Assembly: GCF_040760005.1 (NCBI RefSeq)
Contig: NZ_CP099760.1
Span: 3,715,501-3,779,500 of the forward strand
Direction: 5' to 3'
Source: Pseudomonas sp. stari2
GTDB taxonomy: Bacteria > Pseudomonadota > Gammaproteobacteria > Pseudomonadales > Pseudomonadaceae
Length of the DNA: 64,000 bases
The position numbers were made by a program, and so were the translations under genes. Of this stretch, positions 33,235 to 41,781 are shown piece by piece; position 1 is the stretch's first letter; each line of letters opens with the position of its first letter. The notes below the pieces were generated by a model, which was given only the letters and a program-made list of their open reading frames with translations, did no database searches and had not been told where the DNA came from.

Positions 33235-34620
33235 TCAGGCCTTGTCTGGCGTATCACCGACAGCGGCCAGATCAACGCTGTCGCGGTACTCCGGCACCGA
33301 CACCGCCCAGCCCAGTTCCAGACTGATACGCCGGCGCAGTACGTCCGATGCATTGGGTTCGCCGTGTACCACGAAGGTGTGTTTCGGCGGGCGTTTGAAG
33401 CCGCGCAGCCATTGCATGATTTCATCGGCATCGGCATGTGCCGACAAGGTCTGCATCGGCACCACGTCGGCGCGGATCGGGACTTCCTGGCCGTGAATGC
33501 GCACCGAAGGGGCTCCCGCCACGATCTGTGCGCCACGGGTACCGCCGGCCTGAAAGCCCGGCATCAGCAGCGAGTTCAGCGGGTTCGGCGCCAGCGCCTT
33601 TAGGTGGTGCAGCACACGGCCGCCCGTGGCCATGCCGCTGGCAGCGATAATCACCACCGGAGTGCGAAGCCGTTCCAGTTCGATCGACTCGTCGATCGAG
33701 CGCACAAAATGTGTCCCGCGACACATCCCTTCGCAACCGTCCGGTGACAGCCGGTGTTCGCTACGAAAGCGCTGGTACAAGCGCGTGACATCCGTAGCCA
33801 TCGGGCTATTGAGATAAATCGGCAGATCGGGGATCGCATGCTGCTGCTTGAGGCGGTACAAGTGGTACATCAACAATTGCGCCCGGCCCACCGCAAATGA
33901 AGGCACCAGGGTAATACCGTGACGCAGCGCCGTACGATTGATCACGTCGGCCAACTGTTGCTCCGGGTCCTCATCTGGATGCTTGCGGTCACCGTAGGTC
34001 GATTCCACCAACAGATAATCCGCCTGCTCAATGGTTTCAGGGGCAAACATCAACGGGTCATCAGGGCGCCCCAGATCCCCCGAACACACCAGTGTCACGC
34101 CATCGGCGACCACTTCCACGGTGCTGGCCCCCAGAATATGACCGGCCCCGCGCAACAGCACGCTCAAGCCAGGGACGATTTCGACCCGATGGTGCCATTC
34201 GATCGGTTGCAACAGTTTCAATGTCTGTTCGGCGTCCTGCTCGGTGTACAACGGCAATGCCGGCGAGTGCTTGGAGAAACCGTGCCGATTGGCGAAACCG
34301 GCCTCCTCTTCCTGCAGGCGACCGCTGTCGAGCAAGAGGATTTTCACCAGCTCACAGGTCGCCTCTGTCGCATAGATCGGTCCGCGATAGCCATTGCGCA
34401 CCAGTACCGGCAGGTAGCCGCTGTGATCGAGATGGGCATGGGTCAGGACAATCGCATCCAGGTCCTGCACAGGTAACTGAAAAGGGTCCCGGTTGTGCAG
34501 ACGCAATTGCTTGTAGCCCTGAAACAGGCCGCAGTCGATCAATACATGCCGATCCCTGTGATCCAGCAGATACTTGCTACCGGTGACGGTGCCGGCCGCA
34601 CCCAGAAAAGTGATTCGCAT
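33235..34620 (-). CDS. metallo-beta-lactamase/beta-CASP RNase
   Basis: 461 residues from ATG 34620, six bases after GGGGAG; the ATG at 34626 has no spacing. Zinc motifs are THAHLDHSG (about 60-68), GAGHILGAS and SGDLGR; beta-CASP features are ESTYGDR, VPSFAVGRAQ, SGMATGGRVLHHL and the final SAHADADE and VHGE. This is the CPSF73/RNase J-related exonuclease group found in many bacteria. It may process or degrade RNA during anoxic arrest. First gene of a two-gene operon with the P3-ATPase fusion, under a perfect ANR box. Confidence 0.9.
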   Translation of the reverse strand: MRITFLGAAGTVTGSKYLLDHRDRHVLIDCGLFQGYKQLRLHNRDPFQLPVQDLDAIVLTHAHLDHSGYLPVLVRNGYRGPIYATEATCELVKILLLDSGRLQEEEAGFANRHGFSKHSPALPLYTEQDAEQTLKLLQPIEWHHRVEIVPGLSVLLRGAGHILGASTVEVVADGVTLVCSGDLGRPDDPLMFAPETIEQADYLLVESTYGDRKHPDEDPEQQLADVINRTALRHGITLVPSFAVGRAQLLMYHLYRLKQQHAIPDLPIYLNSPMATDVTRLYQRFRSEHRLSPDGCEGMCRGTHFVRSIDESIELERLRTPVVIIAASGMATGGRVLHHLKALAPNPLNSLLMPGFQAGGTRGAQIVAGAPSVRIHGQEVPIRADVVPMQTLSAHADADEIMQWLRGFKRPPKHTFVVHGEPNASDVLRRRISLELGWAVSVPEYRDSVDLAAVGDTPDKA

Positions 34621-34679
34621 GGCCATCTCCCCAGCCTCGACAAGAGCGTCATTGATCGCTCTTTTTGCCTCGCTGCCCT

Positions 34680-34693
34680 TTGATTTTTATCAA
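34680..34693 (-). promoter_or_regulatory. ANR/FNR box, perfect, upstream of RNase/ATPase operon
   Basis: TTGATTTTTATCAA, about 67 bases upstream of the ATG at 34620. Confidence 0.83.
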
Positions 34694-34717
34694 CTGGCCG
34701 ACTGACTGGCGCTGCCT

Positions 34718-35638
34718 TCAGTCGAAACCGGACGTGGGTTTGACGATCATCAGGCTGCACGGTGCCCGGTTCGTCAACGTTTCGACCGTACTGCCGACAG
34801 AACCATCGACATCGCGGTGATAGGCCGAACCCAGCACCAGCATGTCGAAAGCGTTCTGGCGCGCAAACAGTTCGATCACCTTGTGGGGAATGCCGGTCAG
34901 TTGATGCCGGCGCGGTTTGCCGATGCCGTAGCGTTCGGCAAGCGCATCGAATGCCTCTTGCTGGGTATCGGTGATCGCCTCGCACAAGCTGTGGTCCAGA
35001 CTCAATGTCGGCACACTCATCGCAGCGTCCCCCAGCACCGACCAGTTACAGACGTTCAACAGGTGCAACGTCGCTTCGGTTGCGCCCGCCAGGGTTGTGG
35101 CCAGGTTGAGAATCCGGTCGTTGATACCCTGGGTCAGCTCTTCCAGATGAGAAAGGTCGACGGCTGCCAGTATTTTCGCAGGCACGGGTTTCGCGTTTTC
35201 ACTCACCAGGTGCAGATGAGCCGGACAGTCGCGCAGCAATACCCAGTCCAGCGGCCGGTGAAAGGCACGCTCGAGTGCCGGCACATAATGCATGTCCTTG
35301 ATCACCAGATCGGCATGGAAGTCATTGATGTATTCGAGTACATGGGCGGGCGTGGTCCTGGCCCACACCACTTCGGTACTGACCGGCAGTCGGGCGCTGC
35401 GCTGAAACCGCGCTTGCTGTTCCAGCCACTGGCGGTGCACCTGCAGGTAGCCCTCCCGCGCCTGCGCCATCGCATTCGGGTCAAAGAGACCCGCCACCGC
35501 CAGCGCCTGGACATAATCGAATGCCACGATGTGCAAAAGCGCTCCGGCTGCCCTGGCCAGCGCCTCGGCACGTTCGAAGGCTGGCGAACGATTCATCTCG
35601 GGTGGAGCAATCAACAATATACGTTTGAGTTTGAGCAT
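34718..35638 (-). CDS. tandem-domain universal stress protein
   Basis: 306 residues from ATG 35638, with GGAG upstream. Domain 1 begins RILLIAPPEMNRSPAFERAE; domain 2 begins KILAAVDLSHLEEL and ends VLGSAYHRDVDGSVGSTVETL. The nucleotide loop is strongly altered (GSAYHRDVDG), suggesting weak or no ATP binding in the second domain. It lies 70 bases behind the Lpp-like lipoprotein gene and probably shares its ANR-like promoter. It is the most divergent of the five intact USPs here. Confidence 0.87.
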   Translation of the reverse strand: MLKLKRILLIAPPEMNRSPAFERAEALARAAGALLHIVAFDYVQALAVAGLFDPNAMAQAREGYLQVHRQWLEQQARFQRSARLPVSTEVVWARTTPAHVLEYINDFHADLVIKDMHYVPALERAFHRPLDWVLLRDCPAHLHLVSENAKPVPAKILAAVDLSHLEELTQGINDRILNLATTLAGATEATLHLLNVCNWSVLGDAAMSVPTLSLDHSLCEAITDTQQEAFDALAERYGIGKPRRHQLTGIPHKVIELFARQNAFDMLVLGSAYHRDVDGSVGSTVETLTNRAPCSLMIVKPTSGFD

Positions 35639-35708
35639 CACTTTTCTCCGGCAATGCTTAGCTGGTCCTGCCAGCCTGACTTCCCTGTTCCGACTCGGTG
35701 GATCTTGA

Positions 35709-35942
35709 TTACTTGCGCGCCGCTTTTTCGGCCATGCGTCTTGCGCGCTCGTACGCCTCTTCCGCCGCTCGCTGCGCCTGCTCTGCCTTGAGCAGGGCCT
35801 CATCGGCCCGAAGCCTGGCGGTAGCGGCATTGTCCTCGGCGGACTCCAGTCGAGCGTCGAATTCTTCGGTCTGGCGATGACCGCAACCGCCAGTCGCCGC
35901 CACCAGCACACTGAGCACGACGATGGCCAAGCGCCTGTTCAT
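35709..35942 (-). CDS. Lpp/OprI-like alanine-zipper lipoprotein (second copy)
   Basis: 77 residues. Lipobox ATGGC (Cys20), then acidic/alanine heptads (FDARLESAEDNAATARLRAD) and a basic end RRMAEKAARK. It is a paralogue of 11260-11514 with the same promoter arrangement. It is divergent to the BON gene at 36174 and forms the left end of the duplicated module; the other module copy has kept the promoter but lost this gene. Confidence 0.8.
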   Translation of the reverse strand: MNRRLAIVVLSVLVAATGGCGHRQTEEFDARLESAEDNAATARLRADEALLKAEQAQRAAEEAYERARRMAEKAARK

Positions 35943-36013
35943 GGTTTTCTCCTCAATGGATCAATGCTGAAGACCGTGTTGGCTTGAGTATCTGGCGTTG
36001 GCCACCGCTAGCT

Positions 36014-36027
36014 CTGATCTTTGTCAA
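36014..36027 (-). promoter_or_regulatory. ANR-like box for lipoprotein/USP
   Basis: Read leftwards TTGACAAAGATCAG, 21 bases, GATACT. The same spacing and -10 precede the other lipoprotein gene. Confidence 0.65.
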
Positions 36028-36080
36028 ACAAATCACTCGCTCGCGGGCACTGGGATCGATGCCGGGCCCAACAGGCATTG

Positions 36081-36094
36081 TTGACATTCCTCAA
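36081..36094 (+). promoter_or_regulatory. ANR-like box (CTCAA variant) upstream of BON gene
   Basis: TTGACATTCCTCAA, then 21 bases, then TAGAAA in GCGTAGAAA; homologous to 15744-15757. Confidence 0.68.
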
Positions 36095-36173
36095 CGAAAT
36101 TTTGTCGCCCAGGCGTAGAAAAAAACACCGGGCACCTGTTCCCTGCCTCTCACATCGAACCGAGGACACCGTC

Positions 36174-36821
36174 ATGAACGATTTGAGCCTGCGCAAATGC
36201 ATTCTGGAAGAACTCGAATTCCAGCCTGAAATCGACGCCGCCAACATTGGTGTCTCGGTGGAGGACGGTGTCGTCACGCTGACGGGGCATGTCAAAAGCT
36301 ACGCTCAGAAAGTCAGCGCCGAACGTGCAGTAAAACGGGTCAAGGGGGTGCGTGCGCTGGCCGAAGAGATCGAAGTCAGGCTTGAGCGAAATGCCGGCAC
36401 CGCAGACGACACCATCGCCAGCCGCGCCTTGAAAATCATCCACTGGAGTTCCGACGTTCCCGAGGGCGATATCAAAGTCATCGTGCAGGGCGGGCGGATC
36501 ACGCTGGAAGGCGAAGTCGACTGGCAGTACCAGAAGGAAACCGTCGAGCGCTCGGTACGCAAGCTCACGGGCGTCACCGCAGTGAACAATCGCCTGACCC
36601 TGCGTCCGCGACTGGACGTCTTCGATATCCAGCAACGTATCGAAGCCGCTCTCAAACGCAATGCCGAAGTCGAGGCCAAGGATATTCGCGTCAAAGTCGA
36701 AGGCGATGTGGTAACGCTTGAAGGCCGGGTTCACCTGTGGCGTGAACGGCAGATCGCGGAGCGAGCCGCCTGGTCGATGCCCGGCGTCAGTCGCGTCGAC
36801 GATCATCTGCTGCTGGCGTAA
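36174..36821 (+). CDS. triple BON-domain protein (second copy)
   Basis: 215 residues, same length and domain order as 25453-26100, and clearly homologous over the whole length (HVKSYAQKVSAERAVK, VDWQYQKETVERSVRKL, EGRVHLWRERQIAERAAW). There is no signal peptide. It is the intact counterpart of the decayed gene at 15831-16010: leader, -10 and first codons align. Downstream only the last 38 codons of ftsH remain, so the ancestral order was BON-ftsH. Confidence 0.9.
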   Translation: MNDLSLRKCILEELEFQPEIDAANIGVSVEDGVVTLTGHVKSYAQKVSAERAVKRVKGVRALAEEIEVRLERNAGTADDTIASRALKIIHWSSDVPEGDIKVIVQGGRITLEGEVDWQYQKETVERSVRKLTGVTAVNNRLTLRPRLDVFDIQQRIEAALKRNAEVEAKDIRVKVEGDVVTLEGRVHLWRERQIAERAAWSMPGVSRVDDHLLLA

Positions 36822-36837
36822 ACCTCGTCTCGATCAG

Positions 36838-36954
36838 GACGCCGGCGCCAGCCTCTTGCGGCAAATGGAAGCCCTGACGGCCGAGGAATTCGCCCCGCTA
36901 CAGCCCCTGCCGCGCGTTGCGCAACCTGCACGGACTGACGCGGCATCGTCCTGA
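36838..36954 (+). pseudogene. C-terminal remnant of a second ftsH
   Basis: Thirty-eight codons (DAGASLLRQMEALTAEEFAP ... [12 protein letters not shown]) plus the stop match the end of FtsH at 16037-17878. A 56-base stretch covering the final codons and the space behind (36912-36967) is identical to 17836-17891. The AAA+ and protease parts are gone. Confidence 0.88.
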
Positions 36955-36970
36955 CACGGGAGGCTGGTGA

Positions 36971-37396
36971 ATGCTGGCAGTCACGCTGATCAACACGCTG
37001 GTGGTGATCGCCGCCGTGGTGATTCACTACGAGTGCCTGTTGCGCCTGAACGACTTCCTGCCGCGCCTGAAAATGTGGCGCCGGTTCAGAATTGTCGTTG
37101 GCGTGTTTGGCAGCCTGCTGGCCCATGCCGTCGAAGTCTGGGCGTTTGCCCTGGCTTACTACCTGATGGCGCATTCCGGCCAATGGGGCTATCTGACAGG
37201 CAACTTCGACGGCACCTTCATGGACTGCGTGTACTTCTCTTTCACCACCTACACGACCATCGGTTTCGGTGACATTTCCCCTGCCGGTCACCTCAAGTAC
37301 CTGACCGGCCTTGAAGCGTTGACCGGTCTGGTCCTGATCACCTGGACCGCCTCCTTTCTGTTCCTCGAAATGCAGAAATACTGGAAGAGCAAATAG
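36971..37396 (+). CDS. small two-span potassium channel
   Basis: 141 residues from ATG 36971, with GGGAGG eight bases upstream. An N-terminal span (LAVTLINTLVVIAAVVIHY), an inner helix (about 40-60), the pore loop with selectivity filter TTIGFGD (about 93-99) and a final span. No RCK/TrkA-N domain follows, so gating would be intrinsic. Expected in the inner membrane as a tetramer; K+ leak could set membrane potential or pH in anoxia. It converges on phosphoketolase with only four bases between them. Confidence 0.83.
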   Translation: MLAVTLINTLVVIAAVVIHYECLLRLNDFLPRLKMWRRFRIVVGVFGSLLAHAVEVWAFALAYYLMAHSGQWGYLTGNFDGTFMDCVYFSFTTYTTIGFGDISPAGHLKYLTGLEALTGLVLITWTASFLFLEMQKYWKSK

Positions 37397-37400
37397 CCGC

Positions 37401-39776
37401 TCATGGGGCCGACGGAGGCGTCCATTGCCAGTTGCGCACCTCAGGCAGGTCCTCGCCATGTTCGATGAGATAGAGCTTGTGCCGCTCCATTTGCGACCAG
37501 TATCGCGCCCGCGCCTCATGCACCTGGTCCTGCAATCGCGGTACGCGCTCGAACACATCCAGCATCAACCGGTAACGATCCAGACGGTTGATCACGACCA
37601 TGTCGAACGGGGTGGTGGTCGCGCCCTCCTCCATAAAGCCACGGACATGGAAGTTGTCATGGCTGGCGCGTTTATAGAGCAACCGGTGAACCAGCGCCGG
37701 ATAACCATGGAAGGCGAAAATCACCGGTTTATCGACGGTAAACAGCGTGTCGAATGCGCTATCCGACAAGCCGTGGGGATGCTGATACGACGGTTGCAGC
37801 ACCATCAGGTCCACGACATTGACCACCCGCACCCGCAGGTCCGGTACGCAGTCGCGCAACAATGTCACGGCTGCGAGGGTTTCCAGAGTCGGTACGTCTC
37901 CGGCGCAAGCCATGACCACGTCCGGTGTCTGGTCGTCGCGACAGGCCCAGGCCCAGCGGCCGATACCTGCCTGGCAATGGCGTTGCGCTGCGTCGATGTC
38001 CAGCCACTGCCACTCCGGTTGTTTGCCGACCACGATGACGTTGATGTAATGGCGGCTGCGCAGGCAATGGTCGGCCACCGACAGCAGGCAATTTGCGTCT
38101 GGCGGCAGGTAGATTCGCGCGATGTCGGACTTTTTGTTCGCCAGCAGATCGATGAACCCCGGGTCCTGATGCGAAAAGCCGTTGTGGTCCTGGCGCCACA
38201 CATGGGAGGTGAGCAAGTAGTTGAGCGACGCCACCGGCTTGCGCCACGGTACTTCGGCAGCGGTCTTGAGCCACTTGGCGTGCTGGTTGACCATCGAATC
38301 GACGATATGGATGAACGCCTCGTAACAGGACAGCAGACCGTGACGGCCGGTCAGCAGATAACCTTCCAGCCAGCCCTCGCATACCTGCTCGCTGAGTATC
38401 TCCATGACCCGGCCATCGGCACTCAGGTTCAAATCGTCATGTTCCACAGGATCAAGCCAGGTCTTGCCGGTCACCTCGTACACCGCATCGAGACGATTGG
38501 AGGCAGTTTCATCTGGGCCGAACAGGCGAAAATTACGGGTCGCCAGGCTGTTTCTCATCACCTCGCGCAGGTATTTCCCCAATACCCGCGTGGCCTCGGC
38601 GCGCACGCTGCCGGGGGTGTCGAGCGGTACAGCAAAGTCGGCAAACCGGGGCAGATCCAGTGGTCGCAGCAACAGCCCGCCATTACCGTGGGGATTGGCG
38701 CTCATGCGGCGGTGGCCCGTAGGCGCCAGCGCCGCGATCTCCGGCATCAGTGCCCCTTGGGCGTCAAACAGCTCTTCGGGACGATAACTGCTCAACCACG
38801 CTTCCAGCTGTTGCAGGTGAACCGGCTGGCTGAAGTCGGCCAGCGGTACCTGATGGGCGCGCCAATTGCCTTCAACCCGGTGGCCATCGACAAACTTCGG
38901 CCCGGTCCAGCCCTTGGGCGTGCGCAATATCAACACAGGCCAGACCGGCCGATGCGACACGTCATGGGCCGGTCGCCGACGCGCGTCACGCTGGATCCGG
39001 CGAATCTTCAGCAGCATCGTATCCAGGGTCTGTGCCAGCACCTGATGCACCTGCATCGGATCATCGCCTTCGACGAAGTACGGATCGTAGCCATAGCCGC
39101 GCATCAGCGCCGACAGTTCGTCCTCGGGAATTCTGGACAACACCGTGGGGTTGGCGATTTTGTAGCCATTGAGGTGCAGGATCGGCAGCACCGCCCCGTC
39201 ACGCACCGGGTTCAGAAATTTGTTCGAATGCCAGCTGGCGGCCAGCGTACCGGTTTCAGCCTCTCCGTCGCCGATCACGCACGCGACGATCAGATCAGGG
39301 TTGTCGAACGCTGCGCCATAGGCATGCGCCAGGCTGTAGCCGAGTTCACCGCCTTCGTGGATAGAGCCGGGAATCTGCGCCGACACATGGCTGGAGAGGC
39401 CGTACGGCCAGGAAAACTGCCGAAACAGACGCAACAGGCCATTGGCGTTGCGCTCGACCATCGGACAGACCTCGGTGTAAGTGCCTTCCAGATACGTCTG
39501 CGCCACCACCGCCGGCCCGCCATGGCCGGGGCCGGCAACGAACAGCATGTTCAGGTCATAGGTAGTGATCAGCCGGTTGAGATGGGTGTAGATCAGGTTC
39601 AGCCCCGGCGTCGTCCCCCAGTGTCCCAACAAACGCGGTTTGATGTGGCTGCGACGCAACGGCATCGCGAGCAACGGGTTGTCCTTGAGGTAAATCTGCC
39701 CGACGGCCAGGTAATTGGCCGCACGCCAGTAAGCATCCAGACCTTCCACTTGCTCTGCACTGAGAAACTCGCTCAT
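37401..39776 (-). CDS. xfp: phosphoketolase
   Basis: 791 residues from ATG 39776, the usual family N-terminus lying about a dozen residues before [21 protein letters not shown] codons at 39806/39803 are less likely because class II spacing from the ANR box puts the transcription start there. TPP motif [10 protein letters not shown] ... [10 protein letters not shown] and TPKGWTGP are present, so the enzyme should cleave xylulose-5-P (and perhaps fructose-6-P) with phosphate to acetyl-phosphate. Acetyl-P gives ATP through acetate kinase without oxygen. A 5' fragment of a second copy lies at 17909-18033. Confidence 0.95.
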   Translation of the reverse strand: MSEFLSAEQVEGLDAYWRAANYLAVGQIYLKDNPLLAMPLRRSHIKPRLLGHWGTTPGLNLIYTHLNRLITTYDLNMLFVAGPGHGGPAVVAQTYLEGTYTEVCPMVERNANGLLRLFRQFSWPYGLSSHVSAQIPGSIHEGGELGYSLAHAYGAAFDNPDLIVACVIGDGEAETGTLAASWHSNKFLNPVRDGAVLPILHLNGYKIANPTVLSRIPEDELSALMRGYGYDPYFVEGDDPMQVHQVLAQTLDTMLLKIRRIQRDARRRPAHDVSHRPVWPVLILRTPKGWTGPKFVDGHRVEGNWRAHQVPLADFSQPVHLQQLEAWLSSYRPEELFDAQGALMPEIAALAPTGHRRMSANPHGNGGLLLRPLDLPRFADFAVPLDTPGSVRAEATRVLGKYLREVMRNSLATRNFRLFGPDETASNRLDAVYEVTGKTWLDPVEHDDLNLSADGRVMEILSEQVCEGWLEGYLLTGRHGLLSCYEAFIHIVDSMVNQHAKWLKTAAEVPWRKPVASLNYLLTSHVWRQDHNGFSHQDPGFIDLLANKKSDIARIYLPPDANCLLSVADHCLRSRHYINVIVVGKQPEWQWLDIDAAQRHCQAGIGRWAWACRDDQTPDVVMACAGDVPTLETLAAVTLLRDCVPDLRVRVVNVVDLMVLQPSYQHPHGLSDSAFDTLFTVDKPVIFAFHGYPALVHRLLYKRASHDNFHVRGFMEEGATTTPFDMVVINRLDRYRLMLDVFERVPRLQDQVHEARARYWSQMERHKLYLIEHGEDLPEVRNWQWTPPSAP

Positions 39777-39840
39777 GAGATTGCCCGCCAGACTATTCAA
39801 CACCGGTTCATCGATTCTGGAGGGCGGCCCTCCCCAGGAC

Positions 39841-39854
39841 TTGATTTAAATCAA
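39841..39854 (-). promoter_or_regulatory. ANR/FNR box, perfect, upstream of phosphoketolase
   Basis: TTGATTTAAATCAA, then 21 bases, then CAGAAT as -10; transcription start near 39806, about 30 bases before the chosen ATG. Confidence 0.85.
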
Positions 39855-40003
39855 GCGTCATCATCAGCAGAAACGGTCAATTAACGACTCGACCTGAAGC
39901 GAAATAAGATGATGAGTGACATATTCCATTGGTCGTTTTTTTTCCCCTTGCCAACGCCGGATTGAGCGCCCCTGACAGACCGGCGACTACAATTAAAAAA
40001 CTA

Positions 40004-40019
40004 TGTGATGGGGATCACA
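40004..40019 (+). promoter_or_regulatory. TGTGA-N6-TCACA palindrome at the start of the fnr-like gene
   Basis: TGTGATGGGGATCACA is a perfect 16-base palindrome of Crp/Vfr type ending four bases before the ATG and covering the ribosome site. Binding there would repress, so it may be an operator for autoregulation or Vfr control. Confidence 0.6.
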
Positions 40020-40022
40020 CTC

Positions 40023-40769
40023 ATGTCCGACACCAAAGCGTTGCAATTTCGTCGCCTCAAGTCGGCCTGTTCCAACTGCAGTGTGCTGGAGCTGTGTCTG
40101 CCGATCGGCCTGTCCGAGCAAGAGGTAGAACGACTGGATGCGCTCATCGCACAGCGTTTCAAGGTCAAGAAAGGCGCAGCACTTTACCGCGAGGGTGATC
40201 CGCTGCGATCCCTCTATGCCGTCCGCCTGGGGTCATTCAAGACCAACGTGCTGTCCGTCGACGGGCGCGAACAGGTCACCGGGTTTCAAATGCCGGGAGA
40301 AATGCTCGGCCTGGACGCCATCAGCACTGACTCGCACGCCTGCAACGCCTTCGCACTGGAAGACAGCGAAGTCTGCCCGGTCCATTTCGCCCATCTGGAA
40401 AAACTCGCGCAGCAACTGCCCTCGCTGCAACACAACCTGAACAAGCTGCTGAGCCGGGAAATCGTGCGTGACCACGACATGCTCATGTTGCTCGGTACGA
40501 TGAACTCCGACGAACGCCTGGCGGCCTTCTTGCTGAACCTGTCGCAACGCTTGAACCAGCGTGGTTACTCGTCGAAAAACTTCGTCCTGAAAATGCGCCG
40601 CGAGGAAATCGGCTCGTACCTGGGATTGCGCCTTGAAACCATCTGCCGGGGCATCGCGCACCTGCGCGATCAGGGCTTGGTGGAAATCTCCGGGCGCGAC
40701 GTGAAAATCCAAAATCTGGAAGGGCTCAAACAGATGATCGCCGGTTGCCATCGCCCTACCTTGTGCTGA
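40023..40769 (+). CDS. FNR/ANR-type iron-sulfur transcription regulator
   Basis: 248 residues from ATG 40023. Four Cys match the E. coli FNR cluster ligands: C16, C19, C25 (SACSNCSVLELC) and C118 (EVCPVHF), so a [4Fe-4S] oxygen sensor is expected. A cyclic-nucleotide-type barrel and dimer helix follow, then a Crp-type HTH. The recognition helix is ETICR (205-209), where E. coli FNR has E209-T-I-S212-R213: Glu and Arg are kept but the base-contacting Ser is Cys. It is the only regulator inside the island and the natural candidate to act, with ANR, on the surrounding boxes. Confidence 0.9.
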   Translation: MSDTKALQFRRLKSACSNCSVLELCLPIGLSEQEVERLDALIAQRFKVKKGAALYREGDPLRSLYAVRLGSFKTNVLSVDGREQVTGFQMPGEMLGLDAISTDSHACNAFALEDSEVCPVHFAHLEKLAQQLPSLQHNLNKLLSREIVRDHDMLMLLGTMNSDERLAAFLLNLSQRLNQRGYSSKNFVLKMRREEIGSYLGLRLETICRGIAHLRDQGLVEISGRDVKIQNLEGLKQMIAGCHRPTLC

Positions 40770-40793
40770 TCCCGTAAAGTCTGGAGCCTCCCC

Positions 40794-41777
40794 GTGCGCG
40801 CCATGGTTCTGCATTCGCCCGGGCAGCCGCTGCAACGGGAAGAACGTCCGGTCCCCGTCCCCGGCGCACGGCAACTGCTGATCAAAGTCCTGGCCTGCGG
40901 CGTGTGCCGTACCGATTTGCACCTGCTCGACGGCGAACTGCCGCAAGCCGTGCTGCCACGGGTGCCGGGGCATGAAATCGTCGGTGAAGTCACCGACGTG
41001 GGCGGCGACGTCGCCCGCGGTTGGATCGGACGAAGGGTCGGTGTTCCCTGGCTGGGCTGGACCTGCGGCGAATGCCCGTTCTGTCGCTCGGGCCGGGAAA
41101 ACCTTTGCGATCAGGCGCAGTTCACCGGCTGCCAACTGGACGGCGGCTACGCCGAGTACACCGTTGCCGACCCGCGATTCTGCTTTCCGATTCCCGATGC
41201 ACTGAGCGACCAACAGGCCGCGCCACTGCTGTGTGCCGGACTGATCGGCTTTCGAGCATTGCAAATGGCCCGTGACGCCCGCCACCTCGGGCTTTACGGG
41301 TTTGGCGCGGCAGCCCATCTGGCGATCCAGATCGCCCGGGGCCGCCGCCAACGTGTCTATGCTTTCACCCGGCCGGAGGATCATGAAAGCCAGGCTTATG
41401 CCCGCACGCTGGGCGCGGAATGGGCCGGCCCTTCGGATCAACTGCCGCCTCATCCACTGGATGCCAGCCTGATATTCGCCCCGGTCGGTGCGCTGGTGCC
41501 TCTGGCGCTGTCCGCAACCGTCAAGGGCGGTTGCGTGATCTGCGCCGGAATCCACATGAGCGACATCCCCACCTTTCCCTATCGTCTGCTCTGGGGCGAA
41601 CGCAGCCTGCGTTCGGTAGCCAACCTGACCCGTGAGGACGGCACCGCTTTTTTCGCCGAGCTGCAACACACGCCAGTGCACTGCGACGTCACCCGGTTTG
41701 CGCTGGATGACGCCAATCAGGCCCTGGCCTGTTTGCGCAGCGGCCGGTTCAACGGCGCCATCGTGCTCACCCCCTGA
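40794..41777 (+). CDS. zinc-dependent alcohol dehydrogenase (MDR family)
   Basis: 327 residues from GTG 40794, seven bases after GGAG. The catalytic zinc site is CGVCRTD (about 36-42) with GHE; the structural zinc Cys cluster is CGECPFCRSGRENLC. The nucleotide fold LGLYGFGAAAHLAIQIA lacks the classic third Gly spacing but is typical of this AdhA-like subgroup. It reduces aldehydes or oxidises alcohols with NAD(P), useful for redox balance in fermentation. It lies 24 bases behind the fnr-like gene and is likely cotranscribed. Confidence 0.9.
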   Translation: MRAMVLHSPGQPLQREERPVPVPGARQLLIKVLACGVCRTDLHLLDGELPQAVLPRVPGHEIVGEVTDVGGDVARGWIGRRVGVPWLGWTCGECPFCRSGRENLCDQAQFTGCQLDGGYAEYTVADPRFCFPIPDALSDQQAAPLLCAGLIGFRALQMARDARHLGLYGFGAAAHLAIQIARGRRQRVYAFTRPEDHESQAYARTLGAEWAGPSDQLPPHPLDASLIFAPVGALVPLALSATVKGGCVICAGIHMSDIPTFPYRLLWGERSLRSVANLTREDGTAFFAELQHTPVHCDVTRFALDDANQALACLRSGRFNGAIVLTP

Positions 41778-41781
41778 TGCT

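Noticed and set aside
37425..39884. An 819-codon open frame opposite phosphoketolase
   Set aside because: It mirrors a GC-rich coding gene; composition is His/Arg/Gln-rich without family motifs, and the minus-strand frame is a clear phosphoketolase.
40233..41681. A 482-codon open frame opposite the FNR-like and dehydrogenase genes
   Set aside because: Crosses two real genes on the other strand; no ribosome site or motif.
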